DNA of 64,000 nucleotides. Origin: Siccirubricoccus phaeus (GTDB lineage: Bacteria > Pseudomonadota > Alphaproteobacteria > Acetobacterales > Acetobacteraceae). The stretch covers positions 1 to 64,000 of the forward strand of contig NZ_SRXO01000009.1 of assembly GCF_008360935.1 (NCBI RefSeq), written 5' to 3'. The notes under the pieces were generated by a model that was not told the DNA's origin, ran no database searches, and was given only the letters and a program-made list of their open reading frames with translations. A program made the position numbers and the translations under genes. The stretch's first letter is position 1. Each line of letters begins with the position of its first letter. Positions 8,177-17,110 of this stretch are shown piece by piece.

Positions 8177-9505
8177 ATGAACGAAAGCAGCCTGCCCCGC
8201 CCGAACAACCTCGACGCCTATTGGATGCCCTTCTCGGACAACCGGTACTTCAAGGCCAACCCCCGCATGGTCGGCCGGGCGGAGGGCATGTCCTACTTCA
8301 CCCCGGAGGGGCGGGAGATCCTGGACGGCACGGCGGGCCTTTGGTGCTGCAATGCCGGCCATGGGCGGCGGGAGATCAAGGAGGCGATCCAGAAGCAGGC
8401 CGCCATCCTGGACTACGCCCCCACCTTCCAGCTCGGCCATCCCATCGCCTTCGAGGCCGCCGCGCGCATCGCCGAGATGACGCCGGAGGGGATGGACAAG
8501 GTCTTCTTCACCAATAGCGGCTCCGAAAGCGCCGACACCGCGCTGAAGATCGCCCTCGCCTACCACAAGGCCCGGGGCGAGAGCAGCCGGGTGCGGCTGA
8601 TCGGGCGGGAGCGGGGCTATCACGGCGTCGGCTTCGGCGGCATGTCGGTGGGCGGCATCGGCGGCAACCGCAAGCAGTTCGGCGCCCTGCTGCCCTATGT
8701 GGACCATCTGCCGCACACCCATGGGCTGGCGGCCAACCTCTTCGCCAAGGGCCAGCCGGAGCAGGGCGCCCACCTGGCCGACGCGCTGGAGAATATGGTG
8801 GCGCTGCATGGCGCCGAGACCATCGCGGCGGTGATGGTGGAGCCGGTGGCGGGCTCCACCGGCGTGCTGGTGCCGCCGAAGGGCTATCTGGAGCGGCTGC
8901 GGGCGATCTGCGACAAATACGGCATCCTGCTGATCTTCGACGAGGTCATCACCGGCTTCGGCCGCCTCGGCACCAATTTCGGCGCCGAGCGGCTGGGCGT
9001 GACGCCGGACATCATGACCATGGCGAAGGGCCTGACCAACGCCGCGGTGCCGATGGGCGCCGTCGCGGTGAAGAACGGTGTGTTCGATGCCGTCGTGGAG
9101 GGCGCGCCGGCGGGGATCGAGCTGTTCCACGGCTACACCTATTCCGGCCACCCCCTGGCCGCGGCGGCGGCCATCGCCACGCTGGAGCTGCACCGGGCGG
9201 AGGACCTGCCCGGCCGGGCCCTGGCGCTGGAGCCCTATTGGCAGGAGGCGGCACACAGCCTGAAGGCCGCGCCGAACGTGGTGGATATCCGCGATTTCGG
9301 CCTGATCGCCGGCATCGAGCTGGCCCCCCGCCCCGGCGCCGCGGGCGCGCGGGCAACGGAGGTGTTCCGCCGCTGCTTCGACGAGGGCGTGCTGATCCGG
9401 GTGACGGGCGACATCATCGCCCTCTCCCCGCCGCTGATCTGCGAAAAGCCGCATGTGGACCGGATCATGGGGACGATCGACCAGGCGATCCGGGCGGCGG
9501 CTTGA
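8177..9505 (+). CDS. class III omega-aminotransferase (beta-alanine–pyruvate transaminase type)
   Basis: A 442-residue PLP enzyme of the class III aminotransferase group, moving an amino group from beta-alanine or other omega-amino acids to pyruvate. Features include NLDAYWMPFSDNRYFK at the N-terminus, LDGTAGLWCCNAGHG, FFTNSGSESADTALK, the PLP-phosphate region, IFDEVITGFGRLG with the pyridine-nitrogen Asp, and the Schiff-base lysine Lys284 in MAKGLTNA. The opening resembles characterised beta-alanine–pyruvate transaminases. Start ATG at 8177, behind the large inverted repeat. A second, less similar class III enzyme lies at 13147–14544. Substrate is inferred by resemblance only. Confidence 0.9.
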   Translation: MNESSLPRPNNLDAYWMPFSDNRYFKANPRMVGRAEGMSYFTPEGREILDGTAGLWCCNAGHGRREIKEAIQKQAAILDYAPTFQLGHPIAFEAAARIAEMTPEGMDKVFFTNSGSESADTALKIALAYHKARGESSRVRLIGRERGYHGVGFGGMSVGGIGGNRKQFGALLPYVDHLPHTHGLAANLFAKGQPEQGAHLADALENMVALHGAETIAAVMVEPVAGSTGVLVPPKGYLERLRAICDKYGILLIFDEVITGFGRLGTNFGAERLGVTPDIMTMAKGLTNAAVPMGAVAVKNGVFDAVVEGAPAGIELFHGYTYSGHPLAAAAAIATLELHRAEDLPGRALALEPYWQEAAHSLKAAPNVVDIRDFGLIAGIELAPRPGAAGARATEVFRRCFDEGVLIRVTGDIIALSPPLICEKPHVDRIMGTIDQAIRAAA

Positions 9506-9508
9506 GGG

Positions 9509-9529
9509 AATTGGCATAATCTGCCAATT
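9509..9529. promoter_or_regulatory. palindromic operator/promoter of parDE
   Basis: AATTGGCA and TGCCAATT are perfect 8-bp arms around TAATC, centred about 30 bp before the parD start. The dyad is AT-rich in a GC-rich region and contains a -10-like CATAAT. ParD antitoxins repress their own operon by binding such dyads, so this is the likely autoregulatory operator. Confidence 0.75.
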
Positions 9530-9550
9530 GGGGTGGCGAGGAGGTCTGCC

Positions 9551-9817
9551 ATGCCGACCCGGAACGTGGTGATCACCGACCACCAGGCGGCCCTGCTGGA
9601 CCGGCTGGTGGCCGAAGGCCGCTACCAGAACGCCAGCGAGGTGCTGCGCGAGGGGCTGCGGCTGGTGGAGGAGCGGGAGGAGCGCTTCCGCGCGAAGCTG
9701 GAGGCCTTCAAGGCGGCGATTGCCGAGGGGGAGCGGGCCATCGCCGAAGGTCGGTATGTCGACCTCGAGACCGATGAGGATGTCCAGCGCTTCTTCGAGG
9801 GCCTCGGCAAGGCCTGA
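9551..9817 (+). CDS. parD: ParD-type antitoxin (ribbon-helix-helix)
   Basis: An 88-residue antitoxin. The N-terminus RNVVITDHQAALLDRLV is the ribbon-helix-helix DNA-binding fold; GRYQNASEVLREGLRLVEER is the diagnostic CopG/ParD motif; the charged C-terminal half wraps and neutralises the toxin. ATG at 9551 follows GGAGG at suitable distance. It sits five bases before the ParE gene and behind a palindromic operator. Together they form a type II toxin-antitoxin module; ParE-family toxins typically inhibit DNA gyrase. The module may stabilise this region. Confidence 0.93.
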   Translation: MPTRNVVITDHQAALLDRLVAEGRYQNASEVLREGLRLVEEREERFRAKLEAFKAAIAEGERAIAEGRYVDLETDEDVQRFFEGLGKA

Positions 9818-9822
9818 CCGGC

Positions 9823-10158
9823 ATGCCCTGGCGGTTGCGCCTCGCCGAACCGGCGGAGGCCGATCTGCGGGAGGCCGTAGCCTGGTCCCGCCAGGTCTTC
9901 GGCGAGGCCCAGGCGGCCCGGTATCGCCTGGCCCTGCGCGCCACGGCAATGGCGGTCCGGCAGGACCCCTTCGGGCCGCTCACCCGGGGGCAAGAGGCGC
10001 TGCTGCCTGGCCTTCGCTCCCTGCATATGCGGGAGGCCGGGCAGCGCGGCCGACATGTCCTCTACTACCGGGCCGAGGATGCGGGGCGCATCCTTGTCCT
10101 GCGGGTGCTCCACGACGCCATGGACCCCACCCGCCACTTGCCGCCCGGCCCGAGATGA
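9823..10158 (+). CDS. parE: ParE-type toxin (RelE/ParE superfamily)
   Basis: A 111-residue RelE/ParE-fold toxin. WRLRLAEPAEADLREAVAW at the start, the FGEAQAARYRLAL helix, and the ending GQRGRHVLYYRAEDAGRILVLRVLHDAMDPTRHL are the standard ParE pattern. No truncation is visible, so the module is probably intact. It starts five bases after the parD stop. A 17-bp tandem repeat array begins 69 bp after its stop. Confidence 0.93.
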   Translation: MPWRLRLAEPAEADLREAVAWSRQVFGEAQAARYRLALRATAMAVRQDPFGPLTRGQEALLPGLRSLHMREAGQRGRHVLYYRAEDAGRILVLRVLHDAMDPTRHLPPGPR

Positions 10159-10226
10159 AGCGGCCCGGCCCCGCGCGGCCCATCGAGCACCGCGCAGGGC
10201 CGGCCAAGGCCGGACGCCGTCATTCA

Positions 10227-10325
10227 GGGGCAGCCCAGAGACAGGGGCAGCCCAGAGACAGGGGCAGCCCAGAGACAGGGGCAGCCCAGAGACAGGGGCA
10301 GCCCAGAGACAGGGGCAGCCCAGGG
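10227..10325. repeat. 17-bp tandem repeat, five full copies plus one partial
   Basis: The unit GGGGCAGCCCAGAGACA starts at 10227, 10244, 10261, 10278 and 10295, with a 15-nt partial, diverged copy at 10312. The five full copies are identical. Identity between units suggests recent expansion and likely copy-number variation between strains. There are no spacers, so it is not a CRISPR array. It lies between parE and the small secreted protein gene. Confidence 0.97.
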
Positions 10326-10436
10326 AAAAGGCGCTGCCCGTCGCCCGGGGTGGCCTCGCTGCGGCAGGCCGGTGAAGCCCCAGGGGCGGCTCACCTCAGG
10401 CCCCAGCCGAGCCGCCGCCGGCTCCGGTGGAAGGCC

Positions 10437-10811
10437 TCAGGCTCCGCGCAGCGCCTGCCGCGCCTCCGCCGCCTTCTCGCCGGCCTGCGGCAGGTGGCCC
10501 TGGCGGGCATCCATCCGGGCTTCCCCGATGGTCGCCACCACATGGTCCAGCGCCGCCACGCGCGGCCCGCTCTCCGACTGGCCCTGGAGTTCGGAGCGAC
10601 GGTTCAGCACCGCGGTCTCCGCCCGTTCCAGCCAGCTTTCCGCCGCGATCCGGCGGCCATGCGCCAGGTCCCGCTCAGCCACATGCAGTTCGCGGAGCGC
10701 GGCGACCGGCGAGGCGGCGGCGGTCTGGGCCCGTGCCAGCCCGGTCATGGCCGGGATGCCGGCAGTGAGGATGAGGGCCAGGACGGCCCCGCTGCGACGA
10801 AGCATGCTCAT
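10437..10811 (-). CDS. small secreted protein of unknown function
   Basis: A 124-residue protein with a Sec signal peptide: basic start SMLRRSGAV, hydrophobic LALILTAGIPAM, and probable cleavage after the ALARA-type end near residue 28. The mature part is helical and charged, with repeated Arg/Glu segments (ELHVAERDLAHGRR, ESWLERAETAVLNRRS) that could form paired helices. ATG at 10811 follows a clear AGGAGA. The product resembles short periplasmic helical proteins annotated only as hypothetical in Acetobacteraceae; I do not recognise a domain. It is divergent from the CobW gene. Confidence 0.75.
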   Translation of the reverse strand: MSMLRRSGAVLALILTAGIPAMTGLARAQTAAASPVAALRELHVAERDLAHGRRIAAESWLERAETAVLNRRSELQGQSESGPRVAALDHVVATIGEARMDARQGHLPQAGEKAAEARQALRGA

Positions 10812-11013
10812 GCTCTGTCTCCTGTTCCCGCGAGGCGCCGGGGGGCGTCCCTTGCGGTAAGGGGAAGCTTCTGCCCGCCCCGCTGCCCCGGCCCCAGGCT
10901 TACCGTTCCGTATGCCGCCGCCGCCCCCTTTCCCGGCGCCCCTTTGCCCCCGGCGCCCGGCCGCCCCATATTCCAGCCCAACCGAATCCCGCCTTTCCGC
11001 GGAGCCAGTCCTG

Positions 11014-12030
11014 ATGAGCGAAACCGCCCAGATCCCCGTCACCGTCCTCACCGGCTATCTCGGGGCCGGCAAGACCACCCTGCTGAACCGCATCCTCAGC
11101 GAGAACCACGGCAAGAAATTCGCCGTGGTGATCAACGAGTTCGGCGAGCTCGGCGTGGACAACGACCTCGTCGTCGATGCTGACGAGGAAGTCTTCGAAA
11201 TGAACAACGGCTGTATTTGTTGCACCGTGCGTGGCGATCTCATCCGCATCATCGGCGGCTTGATGAAGCGCCGCGGCAAATTCGACGGCATCATCGTCGA
11301 GACGACGGGTCTGGCGGATCCTGCCCCGGTCGCCCAGACCTTCTTCGCCGATGAGGATGTGAAGCGCGCCACCCGCCTCGACGCCATCGTCACCGTGGTG
11401 GACGCCAAGAACCTCCCCGCCCGGCTGGATGACAGCAAGGAGGCCGCCGAGCAGATCGCCTTCGCCGACATCATCCTGCTGAACAAGATGGACCTGGTGA
11501 CGGAGGCGGAAGCCGCCGAGGTCGAGCGCCGCATCCGCGCCATCAACCCCTATGCGGAGATCCGCCGCAGCACCAAGTCCGAGGTGCCGATCGACGCGGT
11601 GATCGGCCGCGAGGCCTTCGACCTGAAGCGCATCCTGGAGCGGGAGCCGGAATTCCTCTCCGGCGAGGACGACCACGAGCACGACAGCGACGTGAACAGC
11701 GTCTCCTTCGAGGTCTCCCGCCCGATCGACCCGGAGCGCTTCAATGCCTGGATCAGCCAGCTCCTCGCCCAGAAGGGGCAGGACCTGCTGCGCACCAAGG
11801 GCATCCTCTACTACGCCAATGACGACCGCCGCTTCGCCTTCCAGGCGGTGCACATGATCGCCGATGGCGATTTCATCGGCCCGGTGAAGGCGGGCGATCC
11901 GCGCCGCTCCAAGCTCGTCTTCATCGGCCGCGATCTGAGCCGCCCGGTGCTGCGCCGCGGCTTCGAAGCCTGCCAGGTGGACGGGACCCCGTCGACGGCG
12001 CAGGGCGCCGCCGATGGGCACCAGGCATGA
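11014..12030 (+). CDS. CobW/COG0523 family GTP-binding metallochaperone-like protein
   Basis: A 338-residue G3E GTPase of the CobW/COG0523 group, linked to metal (zinc, cobalt) delivery. Walker [10 protein letters not shown] spans residues 14–22, the metal-binding CxCC motif CICC lies at 67–70, ETTGLADP follows Walker B, and LLNKMD is the nucleotide-specificity motif. A short His/Asp stretch (DDHEHD, about residue 226) may also bind metal. The C-terminal CobW domain is complete. It overlaps the next gene by four bases, a WD40 protein, which appears repeatedly with this GTPase type in related bacteria. No zinc-uptake-regulator box was recognised upstream. Confidence 0.9.
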   Translation: MSETAQIPVTVLTGYLGAGKTTLLNRILSENHGKKFAVVINEFGELGVDNDLVVDADEEVFEMNNGCICCTVRGDLIRIIGGLMKRRGKFDGIIVETTGLADPAPVAQTFFADEDVKRATRLDAIVTVVDAKNLPARLDDSKEAAEQIAFADIILLNKMDLVTEAEAAEVERRIRAINPYAEIRRSTKSEVPIDAVIGREAFDLKRILEREPEFLSGEDDHEHDSDVNSVSFEVSRPIDPERFNAWISQLLAQKGQDLLRTKGILYYANDDRRFAFQAVHMIADGDFIGPVKAGDPRRSKLVFIGRDLSRPVLRRGFEACQVDGTPSTAQGAADGHQA

Positions 12031-13055
12031 GCGAGGCTGAGGGCGCCGATTTCCTCTTCGACACCCGCGGCACCGGGCGTGAGCTCGGTGCCTGGGTGGT
12101 GAGCCTGGCCTGCGGCGGGGACGGCACCTTCGGTTTCGCCCTGGGCGACGGCACGGTGCATCTGGCGAAGCCGGGTGCCACGGAGTGGCAGGCGGTGGCG
12201 GCGCATGACGGCGCCGTCCTCGCCCTCTGCCCGGATGTGAAGACCGGCTTCCTGACGGGCGGCGATGATGGCCGCTTCCTGCGCATCGCCCCCGACGGCG
12301 CGGTCACGGACATCGCCCGGCTCGGCGCCATGAAATGGGTGGAGCATGTGGCGGCGCATGAGAGCGGCGTGCGCGCCGCCGCCGTCGGCAAGCAGCTCCA
12401 TCTCTTCGACGCCAAGGGGGAGAAGCTGAAGACACTGACGACGCCTTCCGCCGTCGCCGGCATCGCCTTCGATGGCAAGGGCAAGCGCGTGGCGGCCAGC
12501 CACTACAACGGCGCCTCCCTCTGGTTCGTCGCGGCGAAGGAGGACAAGGCGCGGCTGCTGGAATGGAAGGGCAGCCATACCACCATCGTCATCAGCCCGG
12601 ATGGCACCCATGTGGTGACGGCGATGCAGGAGAACGCCCTGCATGGCTGGCGGCTTTCGGACAGCCAGCACATGCGCATGTCCGGCTACCCCTCGAAGAC
12701 CAAATTCCTCTCCTTCACCGCCCGCGGCAAATGGCTGGCGACCAGCGGCGCCGACAGCATCGTCATCTGGCCCTTCTTCGGCGGCGGCCCGATGGGCAAG
12801 GCGCCGACCGAGCTGGCCGGCGGGGATGGCGTGCTGTGCAGCGCCGTCGCCTGCCACCCGCAGCATGAGATCGTGGCGGCCGGCTTCGCCGACGGGCTGG
12901 TGCTGCTGGCCGAGATTGCCTCCGGCCGCGTGGTGCCGGTGGCGGCGCCGGGGCATGGGCCGGTCTCGGCGCTCGGCTGGAACGCCTCGGGCAGCCATCT
13001 CGCCTTCGGCACGGAAACCGGCTTCGCCGGAATTGTGGACCTGTCGAAGCGATAA
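12027..13055 (+). CDS. WD40 repeat protein coupled to the CobW GTPase
   Basis: A 342-residue beta-propeller protein without a signal peptide, so cytoplasmic. Repeating blades can be followed through segments such as [66 protein letters not shown] and [20 protein letters not shown]. Propellers usually act as binding platforms rather than enzymes. The ATGA overlap with the GTPase gene implies coupled synthesis and probably a physical or functional partnership, perhaps docking the metal-loaded GTPase to a client. That role is inference. Confidence 0.85.
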   Translation: MSEAEGADFLFDTRGTGRELGAWVVSLACGGDGTFGFALGDGTVHLAKPGATEWQAVAAHDGAVLALCPDVKTGFLTGGDDGRFLRIAPDGAVTDIARLGAMKWVEHVAAHESGVRAAAVGKQLHLFDAKGEKLKTLTTPSAVAGIAFDGKGKRVAASHYNGASLWFVAAKEDKARLLEWKGSHTTIVISPDGTHVVTAMQENALHGWRLSDSQHMRMSGYPSKTKFLSFTARGKWLATSGADSIVIWPFFGGGPMGKAPTELAGGDGVLCSAVACHPQHEIVAAGFADGLVLLAEIASGRVVPVAAPGHGPVSALGWNASGSHLAFGTETGFAGIVDLSKR

Positions 13056-13146
13056 TCGCCGCCAGGGGGGTGCCAGGGCCGTGACAGCCCTGGCCATTCC
13101 GGCCTAGCCTCTGCCTCGGTTCATCCCTGCCAGCCGAGGCGCCCGC

Positions 13147-14544
13147 ATGTCCCTGACCAACCAGCCCGATCCCGAAGCCCGCGCGCGTGTGGTGGCGCAG
13201 GACCTGCAGAACGTGATGCACCCCATCGTGCAGCACAAGGCGCTGGAAAAGTCCCAGATGGTGGTGACCGGGGCCCAGGGCTCCACCATCTACGACGCCG
13301 ACGGCACCGCCTTCCTGGACGCCATGGCGGGCCTCTGGTGCGTGAACATCGGCTATGGCCGCACCGAGCTGGCGCAGATCGCCGCCGAGCAGATGCAGGC
13401 GATGGCCTATTACCCGCACACCGCCATGAACCTGCCCGCCGCCCAGCTCGGCGAGCAGATCAACGGGCTGATGGGCGGCGACTACCACACCTATTTCGTC
13501 AACTCGGGCTCCGAGGCGAACGAGGCCGGCTTCAAGATCGCCCGGCAATACGCCAAGCACGAATTCCCCGGCGAATTCCGCTTCAAGACCATCAGCCGCT
13601 ACTACGCCTATCACGGCACCACGCTGGGGACGCTGGCTGCCGGCGGCATGGGCGACCGCAAGACGAAATTCGAACCCTTCGCGGGCGAGTTCGTCCATGT
13701 CCCGGCGCCGACCTGCTACCGCTGCCCGCTTGGCCTGGAAGCTGGCAAATGCGGCATGGCCTGCGCCAAGCTGATCGAGACCACCATCCAGGGCGAGGGG
13801 CCGCAGACCGTTGCCGAGGTGATCGTGGAGCCGATCATGTCCGGCGTCGGCGTCGCCGTGCCGCCCGATGGCTATCTGGAGACGGTGGAGGAGATCTGCC
13901 GGAAATACGACGTGCTGCTGCATGTCGATGAGGTGATCAACGGCTTCGGCCGCACCGGCAAGATGTTCGGCCACCAGCATTGGGGCATCAGCCCGGACAT
14001 CATGGCAGTCGCCAAGGGCATCGTCTCCGCCTACCTGCCCATCGCGGCGACGGTGGTGAAGAACAAGGTGTTCGAGAGCTTTCTCGGCGAGGTCGCCGAT
14101 GCCCGCCAGGTGATGCAGGTGAACACCTATGGCGGCCATCCGGCGGCCGCCGCCGTCGCGGTGCGCAACATCGAGATCATGCTGGAGGAGAAGCTACCGG
14201 AGCGAGCCGCCTCCATGGGCGCCTACCTCATGGACGGGCTGAAGGACCGGCTGTTCCGCCACGGCATCACCGGCGACATCCGCGGCAAGGGCCTGCTCAT
14301 CGGCATCGAGCTGGTGAAGGACCGCGAGAGCAAGGTGCAGCTCGAAGGCCCGCTGATGCAGGGCGTGGTGGATTTCTGCAAGGCGAACAACGTCGTCGTC
14401 GGCCGCTCCGGCGGCGGCGCGCGGCATTCCAACACCATCGTCCTCTCCCCGCCGCTGGTCATCACCCGTAGCGAGTGCGACACGCTGATCGAGGTGCTGG
14501 ACAAGGCGCTGGCGGAGGCGGCGACCAAGGTGAAGCCGGTCTGA
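13147..14544 (+). CDS. class III omega-aminotransferase (taurine/putrescine–pyruvate type)
   Basis: A 465-residue class III PLP aminotransferase. Landmarks are VMHPIVQHKALEKSQMVV near the N-terminus, LDAMAGLWCVNIGYGR, FVNSGSEANEAGFK, RYYAYHGTTLGTLAAGG, LLHVDEVINGFGRTG with the conserved Asp, and Lys290 in AVAKGIVSAYLP forming the Schiff base. The HPIV-H opening resembles taurine–pyruvate and related omega-aminotransferases. A CPLGLEAGKCGMACA insert with four cysteines follows the YHG segment. Five bases after its stop starts an aldo/keto reductase, so the aldehyde product may be reduced by the neighbour. The amine substrate is not determinable here. Confidence 0.9.
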   Translation: MSLTNQPDPEARARVVAQDLQNVMHPIVQHKALEKSQMVVTGAQGSTIYDADGTAFLDAMAGLWCVNIGYGRTELAQIAAEQMQAMAYYPHTAMNLPAAQLGEQINGLMGGDYHTYFVNSGSEANEAGFKIARQYAKHEFPGEFRFKTISRYYAYHGTTLGTLAAGGMGDRKTKFEPFAGEFVHVPAPTCYRCPLGLEAGKCGMACAKLIETTIQGEGPQTVAEVIVEPIMSGVGVAVPPDGYLETVEEICRKYDVLLHVDEVINGFGRTGKMFGHQHWGISPDIMAVAKGIVSAYLPIAATVVKNKVFESFLGEVADARQVMQVNTYGGHPAAAAVAVRNIEIMLEEKLPERAASMGAYLMDGLKDRLFRHGITGDIRGKGLLIGIELVKDRESKVQLEGPLMQGVVDFCKANNVVVGRSGGGARHSNTIVLSPPLVITRSECDTLIEVLDKALAEAATKVKPV

Positions 14545-14549
14545 CCGCC

Positions 14550-15377
14550 ATGCCCGTCCCGGTCTTCCGCAGCGCGCGGACGGCGATGCCGCGCCTTGGC
14601 TTCGGCACCTGGCCGATGAAGGGGGCGGAGTGCCAGGCGGCGGTCGAGAGCGCCATCGGCCTCGGCTACCGCCATATCGACACGGCCGAGATGTACGGCA
14701 ACGAAGCCGCGGTGGGCGCCGGCCTCAAGGGCAGCGGCGTGACGCGGGAGGCGCTCTACCTGACCACCAAGGTGTGGTGGGACAAGCCCGACGGCCCCAG
14801 CTTCCGCGCCGCCTTCGAGGCCTGCCTGGCGCGGCTGGCGACGCCCTATGTCGATCTGCTGCTGGTCCACTGGCCGAGCCCGCAGCTTCAGCTCGACTCC
14901 GTGCTGGAGGCGCAGGCGAGGATTGTGGAGGAAGGGCTGGCCAAGGCGGTGGGGGTGGCGAATTTCCCGCTGGCCCTGCTCAAGCGGGCGGTGGAGGCGA
15001 AGATCGCCCCCATCGCCTGCCTGCAGGTGGAGCATCACGTCTTCCTCGGCCAGCAGAAGCTGCTCGCCTACTGCCAGGCGCAGGATCTGGTGCTGACCAG
15101 CTACACCCCGGTCGCCAAGGGCGCGGTGCTGGAGGATGCGACCGTCACCCGCATCGCGGCGAAGCATGGCGCGACGCCGGGGCAGGTGGCGCTGGCTTGG
15201 CTGCTGGGGATGGAGAATGTCGCCGCCATCCCGAAAGCCGCGTCGCCGGCGCGGCAGGCGGAGAATCTGAAATCCGTCGAGCTGGTGCTGGATGCGGAGG
15301 ACAGGGCGGCGCTGGCGGCGTTGCCGAAGAATCGGCGGATGGTGAATCCGGGATTTGCGCCCCACTGGGATAGTTGA
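14550..15377 (+). CDS. aldo/keto reductase (AKR family)
   Basis: A 275-residue NADPH-dependent aldo/keto reductase of the DkgA/2,5-diketogluconate reductase type. The tetrad is intact: Asp44 and Tyr49 (HIDTAEMYGNE), Lys74 (TTKVWW) and His107 (LVHWPSP). The cofactor-binding part IPKAASPARQAENL is near the C-terminus. It is five bases behind the aminotransferase and likely in the same operon; together they could turn an omega-amino acid into an aldehyde and then an alcohol. A bidirectional terminator-type repeat follows. Confidence 0.92.
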   Translation: MPVPVFRSARTAMPRLGFGTWPMKGAECQAAVESAIGLGYRHIDTAEMYGNEAAVGAGLKGSGVTREALYLTTKVWWDKPDGPSFRAAFEACLARLATPYVDLLLVHWPSPQLQLDSVLEAQARIVEEGLAKAVGVANFPLALLKRAVEAKIAPIACLQVEHHVFLGQQKLLAYCQAQDLVLTSYTPVAKGAVLEDATVTRIAAKHGATPGQVALAWLLGMENVAAIPKAASPARQAENLKSVELVLDAEDRAALAALPKNRRMVNPGFAPHWDS

Positions 15378-15419
15378 GGGAGGGCTCTGCCCTCCTCGTC
15401 GGACGCAGTGCGTCCAACC

Positions 15420-15548
15420 CCACCTGCAAAGGGCCGAAAGGCCCTTTGAACCCTGGAATTTGGACCCGTCGGTCGAGGCGCCAAACTCAAGGTTTCCAAA
15501 GGCCCTTCGGCCTTTGGCAGGGGGAGTTTGAGGGGGACAGCGTCCCCC
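15420..15548. terminator. bidirectional terminator-like repeat between convergent genes
   Basis: Two strong hairpins lie between the convergent reductase and Bug genes. The first has arms CAAAGGGCC/GGCCCTTTG around GAAA (15427–15448); the second CCAAAGGCC/GGCCTTTGG around CTTC (15496–15517). A third palindrome, TTGAGGGGGAC/GTCCCCCTCAA, runs into the stop codon of the Bug gene. The unit recurs at 36625–36791 and in part at 44937–44999. Confidence 0.75.
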
Positions 15549-16532
15549 TCAATCCGCCCGCACCCCCGCCGCCTTGGCGATATCCCGCCAGACGATACTT
15601 TCCTCCTGCACCTGCGCCGCGAATTGCTGCCGGCTGGTCCACACCGCCTCGGCGCCCTGCACCGCCAGCGCCTCCCGCAACTGCGCGTTCTCGCTTGCCC
15701 GGCGCATGGCGGCGGAGAGCTTTTCCAGGATCGCCGCCGGCAGCGCAGGCGGCGCGACCATGCAATACCAATTCTCCGCCAGCAGCTTCGGGTAGCCATA
15801 TTCCCCCGTGGTCGCCAGGTCGGGGAGCGACGGGCTGCGCTCCCGCGCCGCCAGCGCCAGCGGGACGATCGCCTTGGCCTGGAGATGCGGCAGCAGCGGC
15901 GGCAGATCCGCGAACAGCAGCTGCACCTGGCCGGCGACGAGATCCGTGATGGCCGGCGCCGCCCCGCGGTAGGGCACCACCTCCACCTCCGCCCCCGTCA
16001 GCGCCTTGAACAGCACGGCGGCGAGGTGGGAGATGCCGGCCGCCCCCGCCGTGCCGATGTTCAGCTTGCCCGGCTGGCGCTTCGCCAGCTCCAGCAGCTC
16101 CGGCAGCGTCTTCACCCGGAGGCTCGGATGCGCCACCAGCGCTTCCGGCACCTTGGCCACCACCGTGACCAGCCCCACCTCCTCCGGCACCTTGTAGGGC
16201 ATGGTGGATTGGGTGTGCGGCACGATGACCAGCGAGCCGCCATCGCAGATCGCCACCGTGTAGCCATCCGGCGCGGATTTCAGCGCCGAATCCGTGCCGA
16301 CCACCCCGGAGCCGCCGGCCCGGTTCTCCACCACCACCTGCTGGCTGAGGATGGGCGTCAGCGCCTGGGCGTAGAGCCGGGCGATGATGTCGTTCGGCCC
16401 GCCCGGCGGGAAGGGGACGACGATGCGGACCGGGCGGTTGGGCCATTCCCCGGCCTGGGCCTGGGCCTGAGTCTGGGTTTGTGCGAGGCTGGGCAGCAGG
16501 CCGGCAGCCGCCAGCAGGGCACGACGTTGCAT
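15549..16532 (-). CDS. Bug/TctC family tripartite tricarboxylate transporter substrate-binding protein
   Basis: A 327-residue periplasmic binding protein of the Bug (TctC) family, which captures carboxylates for TTT transporters. It has a signal peptide (MQRRALLAAAGLLPSLAQ followed by a Gln/Ala-rich linker), then the family hallmark PNRPVRIVVPFPPGGPNDIIAR, VENRAGGSGVVGTD, and SAPDGYTVAI. No TctA/TctB membrane genes are nearby; such orphan binding proteins are very numerous in Acetobacteraceae and Burkholderiales. The ligand is unknown. Its stop codon lies inside the terminator-like repeat. Confidence 0.93.
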   Translation of the reverse strand: MQRRALLAAAGLLPSLAQTQTQAQAQAGEWPNRPVRIVVPFPPGGPNDIIARLYAQALTPILSQQVVVENRAGGSGVVGTDSALKSAPDGYTVAICDGGSLVIVPHTQSTMPYKVPEEVGLVTVVAKVPEALVAHPSLRVKTLPELLELAKRQPGKLNIGTAGAAGISHLAAVLFKALTGAEVEVVPYRGAAPAITDLVAGQVQLLFADLPPLLPHLQAKAIVPLALAARERSPSLPDLATTGEYGYPKLLAENWYCMVAPPALPAAILEKLSAAMRRASENAQLREALAVQGAEAVWTSRQQFAAQVQEESIVWRDIAKAAGVRAD

Positions 16533-16559
16533 ATTGTGCTTCCTCCGTTTCGGCGGAAG

Positions 16560-16602
16560 CTAGACCATGATCTGCACAGACAGAAGTGCGGATCATGGTC
16601 CA
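16560..16602. repeat. palindrome of the CTAG-module type upstream of two genes
   Basis: GACCATGATC (16563–16572) and GATCATGGTC (16591–16600) are perfect arms; with the next five bases the stem reaches 15 pairs (one G·U) around an 8-nt loop. It opens with CTAG like the repeat modules at 38437 and 47193, and the following 60 bp (to about 16665) resemble their GATTCACGCC…CCGGCGATC module. It lies between the divergent Bug and VOC-like genes. Confidence 0.7.
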
Positions 16603-16711
16603 GCTTGTTGTCCGGGCGCGCGATTCACGCCGCCGGGCGGTCCGCCCTCCGGCGATCACGCGCTGGCCTTCACCCGGCCTCGCGCCGGAGCCTCACCCCT
16701 GGAGACACCGC

Positions 16712-17104
16712 ATGCAGCTCAACCATTGCGCCAACCGCCTGGCGCCGGCGCATTTCGAGACGGTGGTGGAGCTGCTGCGCAGCCAGCTCGGCTTCGTGCT
16801 GCTGCGGCGGACGGAGCGCGCGGTGTGGCTGCGCCAGCCCGGCGCCAATGTGGACCTGCAATTCAGCCGCAGCCCCACCGCGAATCGGGATGCGGACAAG
16901 CTCCGCTCCCAGGTCGCCTTCCTCAGCGAGACGCCGAAGGAAGCGCTGGAGGCGCTGGCCGCCTGGTGCAAGGCGCATGGGCTGGAAGCCGAGGTCGGCG
17001 CCTATTCCGACCGGGAATTCTACCTCGACGCGCCCGCCGCCTTCGTCGATTTCGTCATCGAGGCGATGCGGCCGGAACTCGCCGATTACGGGGTGGAGAT
17101 GTAG
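16712..17104 (+). CDS. VOC-like (glyoxalase-fold) protein, function unknown
   Basis: A 130-residue protein with the pattern of a single VOC domain: MQLNHCANRLAP, AHFETVVELLRSQLGFVLLRRTERAVWLRQPGANVDLQF, and DREFYLDAPAAFVDFVIEAM at the end. His5 and the C-terminal Glu could be metal ligands. ATG at 16712 follows TGGAGAC. It converges with the hypothetical gene at 17111, only six bases away, with no clear terminator between them. No reaction can be proposed. Confidence 0.7.
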   Translation: MQLNHCANRLAPAHFETVVELLRSQLGFVLLRRTERAVWLRQPGANVDLQFSRSPTANRDADKLRSQVAFLSETPKEALEALAAWCKAHGLEAEVGAYSDREFYLDAPAAFVDFVIEAMRPELADYGVEM

Positions 17105-17110
17105 CGCCCC

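Noticed and set aside
10227-10325. Tandem repeat as a possible CRISPR array
   Set aside because: Units are directly adjacent with no spacers and no cas genes are near.
12027-13055. WD40 gene as a T6SS or toxin immunity component
   Set aside because: More than 40 kb from the T6SS locus and tightly coupled to a metallochaperone-type GTPase instead.
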